A stretch of 64,000 nt of DNA. Source: JACDAN01 sp963802375 (GTDB lineage Bacteria > Actinomycetota > Thermoleophilia > Gaiellales > Gaiellaceae). The notes beneath the pieces are model-generated. The model was not told the origin of the DNA, made no database searches, and saw only the letters and a list, made by a program, of their open reading frames with translations. Each line of letters begins with the position of its first letter. Within the stretch, counting starts at the first letter, position 1. A program made the translations under genes and the position numbers. This document shows, one piece after another, positions 1 through 6,894 of this stretch. The stretch covers positions 682,001 to 746,000 of the forward strand of contig CAWDIJ010000010.1 of assembly GCA_963802375.1 (NCBI GenBank), in the 5' to 3' direction.

Positions 1-1315
1 CCATCTGCTGCATCCGGCCCTTCCGCAGCGCCAGCATCTGGGTGACGACTCCGATGTAGTCCTCGGGGACGTCGATCGCGACGCGCTCGACCGGCTCGTG
101 CGCCTGTCCGTCGATCTCTCGGGTCAGGACCTCCGGCTTGCCGACAGTGAGCTCGAAACCCTCGCGGCGCATGATCTCGACGAGCACCGCCAGCTGGAGC
201 TCGCCGCGTCCCTGTACCTCCCAGATGTCGGGGCGCGAGGTCGGCCGGACTCGGAGCGAGACGTTGCCCACGAGCTCCTGCTCCAGTCGCCCGATCAGCG
301 CGCTCGCGGTCAGCTTGTCGCCCTCGGTGCCCGCGAGTGGTGAGGTATTGATCCCGAGCGTCATCGCCAACGAGGGCTCGTCGACAGCGGTCACCGGCAG
401 TGGCCGCGGATCCTCCGCGTCGGCAATCGTCTCTCCGATCGTCACTTCGGGCAGGCCGGCGAGCGCGACGATCTCGCCCGGCCCGGCCGCTTCCGCAGCA
501 ACGCGGTCCAGCGCCTCGGTGACGTACAGCTCGGTTACGCGAGCCTTCTGGACCCTCCCGTCGGCACGGCACCAGGCGACCTCCTCGCCTTTGCGGATCG
601 TCCCGTGCAGGACCCGGAGGAGCGCAAGCCGGCCGACGTAGGGCGATGCGTCGAGGTTCGTGACGAGCGCCTGGAGCGGGTGGTCAGGGTCGTACGACGG
701 CGGCGGAATGGTCTCTAGCAGCGTCTCCACCAGCGGGCCGAGGTCGTCGGCGAGCTCGTCGGTCGCGAAGCCTGCGCGCCCCTCCCGGGCGTTGGCGTAG
801 ACGATCGGGAACTCGATCTGGGACTCGTCGGCGTCGAGGTCGAGGAAGAGCTCGTAGACCTCGTTCACGACCTCGGCGGTACGGGCATCGGGCCGATCGA
901 CCTTGTTCACGACCAGCACCACCGGAAGCCGCGCCTCCAGCGCCTTCCGGAGGACGAAGCGCGTCTGCGGAAGCGGGCCTTCGCTCGCATCCACAAGCAA
1001 GAGCACTCCGTCGACCATCGTCAAACCGCGCTCGACCTCCCCGCCGAAGTCGGCATGCCCTGGCGTGTCGACGATGTTGACCTTCGTGTCCCCGATCTGC
1101 ACCGCAGTGTTCTTCGCGAGGATCGTGATGCCCTTCTCGCGCTCGAGGTCCATCGAGTCGAGCACGCGCTCTGCGACCTCCTGGTTCGCGCGGAACGAGC
1201 CGGCTTGCCAGAGCAGGGCGTCGACGAGCGTCGTCTTCCCATGGTCGACGTGCGCAACGATGGCGACGTTTCGAAGATCGTCTCTCGTGGCGGTGAGATG
1301 GGGACGCGCGGGCAA
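1..1315 (-). CDS. typA: translational GTPase TypA/BipA (3' end cut by window edge)
   Basis: BipA/TypA is a ribosome-associated GTPase related to EF-G that acts in stress and cold adaptation and in ribosome assembly. The first ~438 residues are visible. The G1 motif AHVDHGKTT lies near residue 20, followed by DTPGHADFGGEVER (G3) and VNKVDRP (G4), then the domain II barrel and the EF-G III-like domain. The C-terminal domain lies off the left edge. The nearest in-frame start upstream of G1 is TTG at 1315. It has no Shine-Dalgarno sequence, but a TACCCT hexamer ends 8 nt upstream, so a leaderless start is likely. It is divergent from the greA-like gene. The family call is firm; the start is less certain. 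Confidence 0.93.
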   Translation of the reverse strand, partial: MPARPHLTATRDDLRNVAIVAHVDHGKTTLVDALLWQAGSFRANQEVAERVLDSMDLEREKGITILAKNTAVQIGDTKVNIVDTPGHADFGGEVERGLTMVDGVLLLVDASEGPLPQTRFVLRKALEARLPVVLVVNKVDRPDARTAEVVNEVYELFLDLDADESQIEFPIVYANAREGRAGFATDELADDLGPLVETLLETIPPPSYDPDHPLQALVTNLDASPYVGRLALLRVLHGTIRKGEEVAWCRADGRVQKARVTELYVTEALDRVAAEAAGPGEIVALAGLPEVTIGETIADAEDPRPLPVTAVDEPSLAMTLGINTSPLAGTEGDKLTASALIGRLEQELVGNVSLRVRPTSRPDIWEVQGRGELQLAVLVEIMRREGFELTVGKPEVLTREIDGQAHEPVERVAIDVPEDYIGVVTQMLALRKGRMQQM

Positions 1316-1323
1316 GACCGGCC

Positions 1324-1342
1324 AGGGTACCGCCGGTACCCT
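1324..1342. promoter_or_regulatory. divergent -10 elements for typA and greA in one inverted repeat
   Basis: A 7-3-7 inverted repeat, GGGTACC-GCC-GGTACCC at 1325-1341, places a TACCCT hexamer on each strand: 1337-1342 on plus and 1329-1324 on minus. The plus hexamer ends 6 nt before the GTG at 1349, and the minus hexamer ends 8 nt before the TTG at 1315. This is the expected distance from a -10 box to a transcription start lying on the start codon. The palindrome could also be an operator. Confidence 0.6.
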
Positions 1343-1348
1343 GCGCCG

Positions 1349-1804
1349 GTGCCCAGCGACAAGCCGGAACCGATGACGCAAGCACAGAAGGCGCAGCTCG
1401 AGACTGAGCTGGCCGAACTGGAGGGCCCAGGGCGGGCCGAGGTCGTCCAGGCGATCGCCACCGCCCGCGGATTCGGCGACCTGTCGGAGAACTTCGAGTA
1501 CCACGCTGCCAAGAACGACCAGGGACTGCTCGAGCACCGGATTCGGCAAATCCGCGACCGGCTGGACCGGTTCGTGCTGGTCGACGAGACGTCCTCCGCG
1601 ACCGGCACGATCGGCGTCGGCTCCAAAGCCGAGATCGAGGACGAACACGGGGAGCGGATGAGCTTGGAGATCTCGAGCGTGGGCGGCGTCTCCCCCGACT
1701 CACCGCTCGGCCTGGCCCTGCTCGGAGCGAAGGCGGGAGACGAGGTCGACGTCCATGCCCCCAAGGGCGCGTGGCGCGCTCGCGTGCTCTCCGTCGGTGT
1801 TTGA
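1349..1804 (+). CDS. greA: GreA/GreB-family transcription elongation factor
   Basis: A transcript cleavage factor that enters the RNA polymerase secondary channel and rescues backtracked complexes. The 151-residue length is close to the usual ~158. The N-terminal coiled coil carries the acidic tip GDLSENFEYHAAKNDQ, whose D and E residues position the catalytic Mg2+. A C-terminal FKBP-like domain ends in a basic strand (GAWRARVLSV). GTG 1349 is preferred because TACCCT ends 6 nt upstream; ATG 1373 is the alternative. The stop overlaps the start of the VOC gene by 8 nt, so the two may be cotranscribed. Confidence 0.9.
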   Translation: MPSDKPEPMTQAQKAQLETELAELEGPGRAEVVQAIATARGFGDLSENFEYHAAKNDQGLLEHRIRQIRDRLDRFVLVDETSSATGTIGVGSKAEIEDEHGERMSLEISSVGGVSPDSPLGLALLGAKAGDEVDVHAPKGAWRARVLSVGV

Positions 1805-2525
1805 CCATGTGACGATCCGGGTCTCGGACGGGCTGGTGGCCGAAGCCTTCTACGACCTCGTGCTCCCGACGCTCGGGATCGAGCGGACCAATTCCGAGCC
1901 CGACTTCGCCGAGTGGGACGACTTCTCGCTCTCCGGCTGGAGCCCCGGCAAGCCGGTCACACGCAGGCTGCACGTCGCCTTCGCGGCGCCGTCGCACGAG
2001 GCGGTCGACGAGTTCTGGCGCGCCGGCACCGGCGCCGGGTACCGGAGCGACGGCGAGCCGGGCCCGCGGCCGGAGTACCGGGACGACTACTACGGAGCTT
2101 TCCTACTCGATCCGGACGGGAACAGCGCCGAGGCGGTCCACCACGGCGCGATGCGCGAGGGCGGCAGGATCGACCACCTCTGGTTCCGGGTCGCGGACAT
2201 CGCCGCGGCGAAGGAGTTCTACGAGGCCGTCGGCCGCCACGCCGGCTACCGCCTCGAGCACGACAGCCCCGAGCGCGTGCAGTTCGTCGGCTCCCCTTCC
2301 GGATCGTTCTCCGTGGTGACAGGCGCGCGCACCGATCCGTTCCACATGGCGTTCCCCGTCGGCGACAACGCCGCGGTCGAGGCGTTCCATGCCGACATCG
2401 TCGGTCAGGGCTACAGGGACAACGGCGGCCCCGGCGAGCGGCGGAAGTACCACGAGGGGTACTACGGCGCGTTCGTCTTCGACCCCGACGGCCACAACAT
2501 CGAGCTCGTGAACCACAACCGCTAG
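1797..2525 (+). CDS. two-domain VOC (glyoxalase/dioxygenase fold) protein
   Basis: A 242-residue protein with two tandem vicinal-oxygen-chelate modules. The first (about 1-118) begins FDHVTIRVSD and ends with DPDGNSAEAVHHG. The second (about 125-242) begins IDHLWFRVAD and ends with DPDGHNIELVNH. Each DPDG-x-x-x-E ending matches the last metal-ligand strand of the fold. The substrate is unknown; relatives include glyoxalases, fosfomycin-type resistance proteins and ring-cleavage dioxygenases. GTG 1797 gives the usual N-terminus and overlaps the greA-like stop by 8 nt. The stop is the TAG of CTAG 2522-2525, shared with the convergent neighbour. Confidence 0.78.
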   Translation: MFDHVTIRVSDGLVAEAFYDLVLPTLGIERTNSEPDFAEWDDFSLSGWSPGKPVTRRLHVAFAAPSHEAVDEFWRAGTGAGYRSDGEPGPRPEYRDDYYGAFLLDPDGNSAEAVHHGAMREGGRIDHLWFRVADIAAAKEFYEAVGRHAGYRLEHDSPERVQFVGSPSGSFSVVTGARTDPFHMAFPVGDNAAVEAFHADIVGQGYRDNGGPGERRKYHEGYYGAFVFDPDGHNIELVNHNR

Positions 2526-3466
2526 GCGGAGGTGCGGCGGGCGAGCGCGAGCTCTGCCAGGCGCGACGTGCCTGTCAGCACGGCCACGCGCGAAGCCCGG
2601 ACTGCGCGAAGCGTTGCCGTGCGCCTCCCGTCTCCGAGCACCGCGAGCTCGCCGAGCACGGCGCCGGAGCCGATCTCCGCGACGGTCTCGCCGTCGATCT
2701 CGACCTGCAGCACGCCGTCGAGCAGCATGAACATGTCGGTGCCGGGGTCACCTTGTTCGACAAGGCACTCGCCGGGAGCGAGACGGCGCCTCTCAGGCTT
2801 CGCGCCGCCGGTCCGCAGCACGATCTCGTCGAGCTCCTCCTCCAGCTTGCCACCGCCCCACGGCGACTCCTCGAACGACTCCTGGTACCAGCCGTCGTAA
2901 TTTGAGAGACCGTGCTCCGACACCAGATCGCCGTCGGGGCCGTAGACGGAGTGGTGCGGGAACGGGCTCGCCGCGACGAGCCTGCCGTCCGACGAGCCGT
3001 CGGCATGGATCACGAGCTCCAGCGTCGTCCACGCAGTTGCGGAGCCGATGTGGAGATAGGGCTTGCCGCGAAGCGGCCGCGGGGCGGGCAGGCCGATCCG
3101 GCCGCCGACCGTCTGCTGGAACCGGACCCAGCCGTCACCGACCTCCGGCTCCGGCCGGAGAACCGGAAACTCGACCGCCGGGAAGGCGATCTGGTCGTTC
3201 GCGAGGTCGAGCCGCGCGCCGGCGACGACGTTGCGGCCGCCGCGGCCGAGGTCGACGATCCTGCCGTTCTCGACGGCGACCCACGCTCGAAGCTCGTTGG
3301 CCTCGCGAAAGGCGTCCACGTCGCGCAACCGGTCGACGTCGCGAAGCGGGTTGGGAGGCGGCTCGTCGAAGTGCGCGACGGCGATGCCGAGCGGAAGGTT
3401 GGGCATCGCGTCGAGCACGCCGAACGGGAGCCAGGTGATCGCGGCGACGGAGGACTCGATTCGCAT
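2522..3466 (-). CDS. protein with C-terminal cyclic-nucleotide-binding domain
   Basis: A 314-residue protein. Residues ~1-215 form a domain I do not recognise: no membrane segment, and rich in W, P and D. Residues ~225-310 form a cNMP-binding beta-roll. The phosphate-binding cassette reads GAVLGELAVLGDGRRTATL, with the Glu and Arg that contact the ribose and phosphate both present, so ligand binding is plausible. There is no helix-turn-helix after the roll, so it is not a Crp-type regulator. The start overlaps the upstream FMN-reductase stop (TGATG), which implies translational coupling. It could be a receptor for the class III cyclases in this window; that link is inference. Confidence 0.72.
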   Translation of the reverse strand: MRIESSVAAITWLPFGVLDAMPNLPLGIAVAHFDEPPPNPLRDVDRLRDVDAFREANELRAWVAVENGRIVDLGRGGRNVVAGARLDLANDQIAFPAVEFPVLRPEPEVGDGWVRFQQTVGGRIGLPAPRPLRGKPYLHIGSATAWTTLELVIHADGSSDGRLVAASPFPHHSVYGPDGDLVSEHGLSNYDGWYQESFEESPWGGGKLEEELDEIVLRTGGAKPERRRLAPGECLVEQGDPGTDMFMLLDGVLQVEIDGETVAEIGSGAVLGELAVLGDGRRTATLRAVRASRVAVLTGTSRLAELALARRTSA

Positions 3467-4032
3467 CAGGCAGTCGCCTCAAGTGCGGTCTCCACAGGGG
3501 AAAGCTCCTGCACGAGGGCCGAGACGACCTCCTGGAGCTGCTCGAGCAGCTGCTCGTCGGTCAGCCGTCCGTCCTCGTCGAACCGGGTTGGCGCGTGCCC
3601 GACCGCGACGTCCCCCTCGAGGACGCGGGCTCCGATCGTGCCGAGCACCTTCCGCAGCTCGGCCTGCGCCCAGACTGCACCGAAGGCGCCGGTGCTTGCC
3701 CCGATGACCGCTGCGGGCTTGTTTCGCAGGGGGTTCGACCGGAGCGGGCGCGAGACCCAGTCCAGCGCGTTCTTCAACACGCCGGGAATCGACGCGTTGT
3801 ACTCCGGCGTCGCGATGAGGACGGCGTCGGCGCCGGCGATCGCAGCGCGAAGCGCCGCGACCGGTGCCGGCGCCGGCTCGACGTCGTCGTCCTCATCGTA
3901 GGGTGGGATCGCCTTCAGCCCGTCCCACAGGTCGAACTCCACCTCGTGCGGCAGCAGCTCCGCTGCCGCACGAAGCAGCGTCGTGTTGTAGGAGGCGTCG
4001 CGCAGGCTGCCCGAGATACCGAGAACCTTCAT
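3466..4032 (-). CDS. NADPH-dependent FMN reductase-family oxidoreductase
   Basis: A 188-residue flavodoxin-like NAD(P)H:FMN/quinone reductase. The N-terminal ISGSLRDASYN is the FMN phosphate loop. TPEYNASIPGVLKNALDWVSRP is interrupted here only by family-typical residues and is the second flavin-contacting segment; GASTGAFGAVWAQ follows. Homologues (YieF/ChrR, azoreductases) carry two-electron reduction of quinones, chromate or FMN; the substrate cannot be read from sequence. It lies 5 bp after yceI and overlaps the cNMP-binding gene by 1 nt, so the three form one operon opposite a marR regulator, which suggests induction by a redox-active or phenolic compound. Confidence 0.88.
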   Translation of the reverse strand: MKVLGISGSLRDASYNTTLLRAAAELLPHEVEFDLWDGLKAIPPYDEDDDVEPAPAPVAALRAAIAGADAVLIATPEYNASIPGVLKNALDWVSRPLRSNPLRNKPAAVIGASTGAFGAVWAQAELRKVLGTIGARVLEGDVAVGHAPTRFDEDGRLTDEQLLEQLQEVVSALVQELSPVETALEATA

Positions 4033-4037
4033 CGGAG

Positions 4038-4583
4038 CTAGGCGGCCCTCACGAAGTACAGCTCGGTGACGATCCGGACCTCGTCGCCGACCGCCGGCTG
4101 ACCCGTCGGCAGCGGGACGTTCCAGCTGACGTCGAAGTCGTGGCGGTCGACCGTGGTGGAGAGCTCGAGGCCGATGCGCTCGTTGCCGTAGGCGTCGACG
4201 ATCGGGGCGGTCAGCGTTCCGGTCACCTCGACCGGCTTCGTGACGCCCTTGATCGTGAGCTCGCCTCGGGCAAGCACGTGCTCGCTGTCGAGATCGATGT
4301 CGTTCGCGGTGAAGCGAAGCTCGGGGTGCCGCTCGGCGTCGAAGAAGTCGGGCGACTCCAGGTGCGCCGCCAAGTTCTCGTCCTTCACGTCGACGCTGTC
4401 GACCTTGGCCGCGCCCTCGAGGGTCGCCGCGGAATCGTCGACGACGAGCTGCGCCTGGACATCGCGGAACTGACCCTTGAACGTGCCGACGAGATACGGG
4501 ACCTCGAAGCCGACCGAGGAGTGAACCGGGTCGAGCTTCCAGGTACCCGTCAGCGTGCGGCGAATTTCAGTCGTGGTGCTCAT
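4038..4583 (-). CDS. yceI: YceI-family lipid-binding-like protein
   Basis: A 181-residue protein of the YceI fold, a lipocalin-like barrel that binds polyisoprenoid or quinone-like lipids in characterised members. The start TGTWKLDPVHSSVGFEV is diagnostic, as are FDAERHPELRF and LTIKGVTKPVEV. It has no signal peptide, so it is predicted to be cytoplasmic, as in many actinobacterial members. A strong AAGGAGG lies 7 nt before the ATG. It is first in a three-gene operon with an FMN reductase and a cNMP-binding protein. The divergent MarR gene is its likely regulator. Confidence 0.9.
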   Translation of the reverse strand: MSTTTEIRRTLTGTWKLDPVHSSVGFEVPYLVGTFKGQFRDVQAQLVVDDSAATLEGAAKVDSVDVKDENLAAHLESPDFFDAERHPELRFTANDIDLDSEHVLARGELTIKGVTKPVEVTGTLTAPIVDAYGNERIGLELSTTVDRHDFDVSWNVPLPTGQPAVGDEVRIVTELYFVRAA

Positions 4584-4595
4584 TGCAGTACCTCC

Positions 4596-4616
4596 TTGAG
4601 TACGCTATAGTTGAGT
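4596..4616. promoter_or_regulatory. overlapping yceI/marR promoters with TTGAGT direct repeats
   Basis: On plus, TATAGT at 4606-4611 is a -10 candidate for marR. On minus, TAGCGT at 4607-4602 is a -10 candidate for yceI. Both sit between two TTGAGT copies (4596-4601 and 4611-4616; 15 bp apart). This is a plausible MarR binding region, but the repeat is direct rather than the usual inverted form. Confidence 0.4.
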
Positions 4617-4642
4617 CCGCAAGCAATAGTAGCGAGGGAAGA

Positions 4643-5128
4643 TTGAGTCGTCAAGTGTTGAGCACACAACGGTCGGTGAGCCTGGACGCCTGGGTTCGCC
4701 TTCTCCAGGCGCACGCGGCGACGACCCGTTCGCTGAGCGGCAGCCTGCTCGCCACGCACGGCCTGACCATCAACGACTACGAGGCGCTGATGCGGCTCGC
4801 GCGTGCGGACGAGGGGCGCATGCGCCGTGTCGACCTCTCCGAGCAACTGCTGCTCACGGCGTCCGGGATCACTCGCCTGCTCGACGGGCTCGAGGCAGCC
4901 GGCTACGTCGACCGGGCTGCGTGCTCGAGCGACCGCAGGGTCGTCTACGCCGTGATCACGGATGCGGGGCGGGACAAGCTCGAAGAGGCTGCGGAGTCAC
5001 ACTTCGCCGAGGTGCGGGCGCTCTTCGAGGAGCGGTTCGATGCCGACGAGCTCCAACAGCTCGCCGACCTGCTCGGGCGACTGCCGGGCGCCGAGAACGC
5101 CGTCGGCGAAGACTGCAACGTCGACTGA
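4643..5128 (+). CDS. MarR-family transcriptional regulator
   Basis: A winged-helix repressor of about 161 residues. The DNA-binding region includes LSEQLLLTASGITRLLDGLE (recognition helix) and the wing DRRVVYAVITDAG; long N- and C-terminal helices provide the dimer interface (SLDAWVRLLQAH at the start). TTG 4643 is chosen because GAGGGA lies about 5 nt upstream; TTG or GTG codons up to 4658 are alternatives. It is divergent from the yceI operon and probably controls it and itself. MarR proteins usually respond to phenolic ligands or cysteine oxidation. Only one Cys pair (residues near 92) is visible, so the signal is unknown. Confidence 0.88.
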   Translation: MSRQVLSTQRSVSLDAWVRLLQAHAATTRSLSGSLLATHGLTINDYEALMRLARADEGRMRRVDLSEQLLLTASGITRLLDGLEAAGYVDRAACSSDRRVVYAVITDAGRDKLEEAAESHFAEVRALFEERFDADELQQLADLLGRLPGAENAVGEDCNVD

Positions 5129-5151
5129 GGGCCGGGCGACTTGACCTTCCG

Positions 5152-6894
5152 CTAGCGGTCGCCGTGCCAGGAATCCCAGAGCGAGGCGTACGAGCCTTCG
5201 CGCTCGACGAGCTCGTCGTGGGTGCCGACCTCGGCGAGGAGTCCCTCCTCCACGACGGCAACACGGTCGGCGTCGTGCGCGGTGTGGAGTCTGTGCGCGA
5301 TCGCCACGACCGTCCGGCCGGCGAGCACCGAGCCGAGCGAGCGCTCGAGGTGCCGCGCGGCGCGCGGGTCGAGGAGCGAGGTCGCCTCGTCGAGCACGAG
5401 GGTGTGCGGGTCGGCGAGGACCAGCCGTGCGAGCGCGACCTGCTGCGCCTGGGCAGGAGTGAGCGGGAGACCGCCGGCGCCGACTACGGTCTCTAGCCTG
5501 TCGGGCAGCGCGTTCGCCCACCCGAGGGCGTCCACGGCGTCGAGCGCCTCGCGCAGCTGGTCGGCGGAGGCACCCGGCCGCGCAAGCCGGAGGTTCTCCG
5601 CGAGCGTGCCGACGAAGACGTGCTGCTCCTGGGTCACGAGCGCGACCTCCTGTCGGAGGGTGTCGAGCGGGAGGTCGACGAGCCGGACGCCGCCGATCTC
5701 GACCCGTCCAACACGCGGCGGATGGATCCCGGCCAGGAGCCGGCCGAGCGTCGACTTGCCCGCGCCGGACGGCCCCACGACGGCGACGCGCTCGCCCGGC
5801 GCGAGATCGAGGTCGATACCGTGGAGGACATCTCGGTCCGCGATGTACGCGTAGCGCACGTCCCGGGCGGTCAGGTCGTCGCCCTGTGGCTCGTCGTCGG
5901 TCGCCGTCCTGTCCGGAGGCACACGCGCGATCCCGACGAGCCGAGCGAACGAGGTGGCGCCGACCTGGATCTCGTCGAGCCAGGAGATCAACCGGTCGAC
6001 CGGGTCGGCGAGCTGCACGACGTAGAGGGCGATCGCGGTGATCTCTCCGATCGTGGCGTTCCCGTTGGAGACGAGCCACCCGCCCCAGGCGAGCGACGCC
6101 GCGACGGGCAGCACGTAGGAGAACTCCGCGGTGGGGAACCAGATCGTGCGCAGGCGAAGCGTTCGGCGCTCGGCGCGGTAGGCATCCTCGAGGTCGGCGT
6201 CGATCCGGTCGACCCGCTCCTCGCGAAGGCCGAGCGCGTCGATCGTCCGTCCGCCCTCGACCGTCTCCCCCACGCGCCCGGCGAGCGTGGCGTAGGTCGC
6301 GCGCTCCCACAGGTACGCGTCCGGAGCGCGCTTCAGGTACCAGCGCGTGCCGACCCATAGCGCCGGAACGCCGGCGAGACAGGGCAGCGCCGCGATCGGA
6401 TTGACCCAGAACGCGGCGCCGACGGTCAGCACGGTCGTGACTCCAGCGATCAGCGTCTCGGGCACGGCGAAGCGAATCGTCCGCGCCATCGAGTCGACGT
6501 CGGCCGTCGTGCGCGAGATCAGGTCGCCGGTCCCTGCGCGCTCGACGGTCGAAAGCGGGAGGCCGAGCACGCGGCGCATGAAATCCTCCCGAAGCTCGGC
6601 GAACATCTCCTCCGCGAGGAGGAACGAGGCGCGGCGCGCGAACCACGTGAGCACCGTCTGGGCCAGGAGGAACGCCGCGAGCACCAGCACGAGCTTGTCG
6701 ACGTAGGCGCGCGTCGTTCCCTCCTCGACCGACTCGACCAGCCGGCCGAGCAGCGGCGGCCCTGCAAGGCCCGCCGTCGCAGCGGCCGCGTGCAGGCCGA
6801 CCGTTCCGAGCAGCGCCCGCCGGTGCCTGCTCGCGAGCAGGCTCGCCTGGCCGCGCAGCTCGGGCCCTTCGGCGATGGGGAGCAGCTCGCTCAC
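5152..6894 (-). CDS. ABC exporter half-transporter, subunit with intact Walker motifs
   Basis: A 580-residue fused membrane/ATPase subunit. Six transmembrane helices span ~20-310 and the nucleotide-binding domain ~335-575. Walker A (GPSGAGKST), Walker B with catalytic Glu (LVLDEATS) and the switch His (IAHRL) are intact. The signature loop is not: where LSGGQ is expected the protein reads LTPAQAQQ. The partner encoded just upstream has the opposite pattern, so the two form a heterodimer with one working site. GTG 6894 overlaps the partner's stop (GTGA), giving tight coupling. The substrate is unknown; relatives export lipids, peptides or drugs. Confidence 0.9.
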   Translation of the reverse strand: MSELLPIAEGPELRGQASLLASRHRRALLGTVGLHAAAATAGLAGPPLLGRLVESVEEGTTRAYVDKLVLVLAAFLLAQTVLTWFARRASFLLAEEMFAELREDFMRRVLGLPLSTVERAGTGDLISRTTADVDSMARTIRFAVPETLIAGVTTVLTVGAAFWVNPIAALPCLAGVPALWVGTRWYLKRAPDAYLWERATYATLAGRVGETVEGGRTIDALGLREERVDRIDADLEDAYRAERRTLRLRTIWFPTAEFSYVLPVAASLAWGGWLVSNGNATIGEITAIALYVVQLADPVDRLISWLDEIQVGATSFARLVGIARVPPDRTATDDEPQGDDLTARDVRYAYIADRDVLHGIDLDLAPGERVAVVGPSGAGKSTLGRLLAGIHPPRVGRVEIGGVRLVDLPLDTLRQEVALVTQEQHVFVGTLAENLRLARPGASADQLREALDAVDALGWANALPDRLETVVGAGGLPLTPAQAQQVALARLVLADPHTLVLDEATSLLDPRAARHLERSLGSVLAGRTVVAIAHRLHTAHDADRVAVVEEGLLAEVGTHDELVEREGSYASLWDSWHGDR

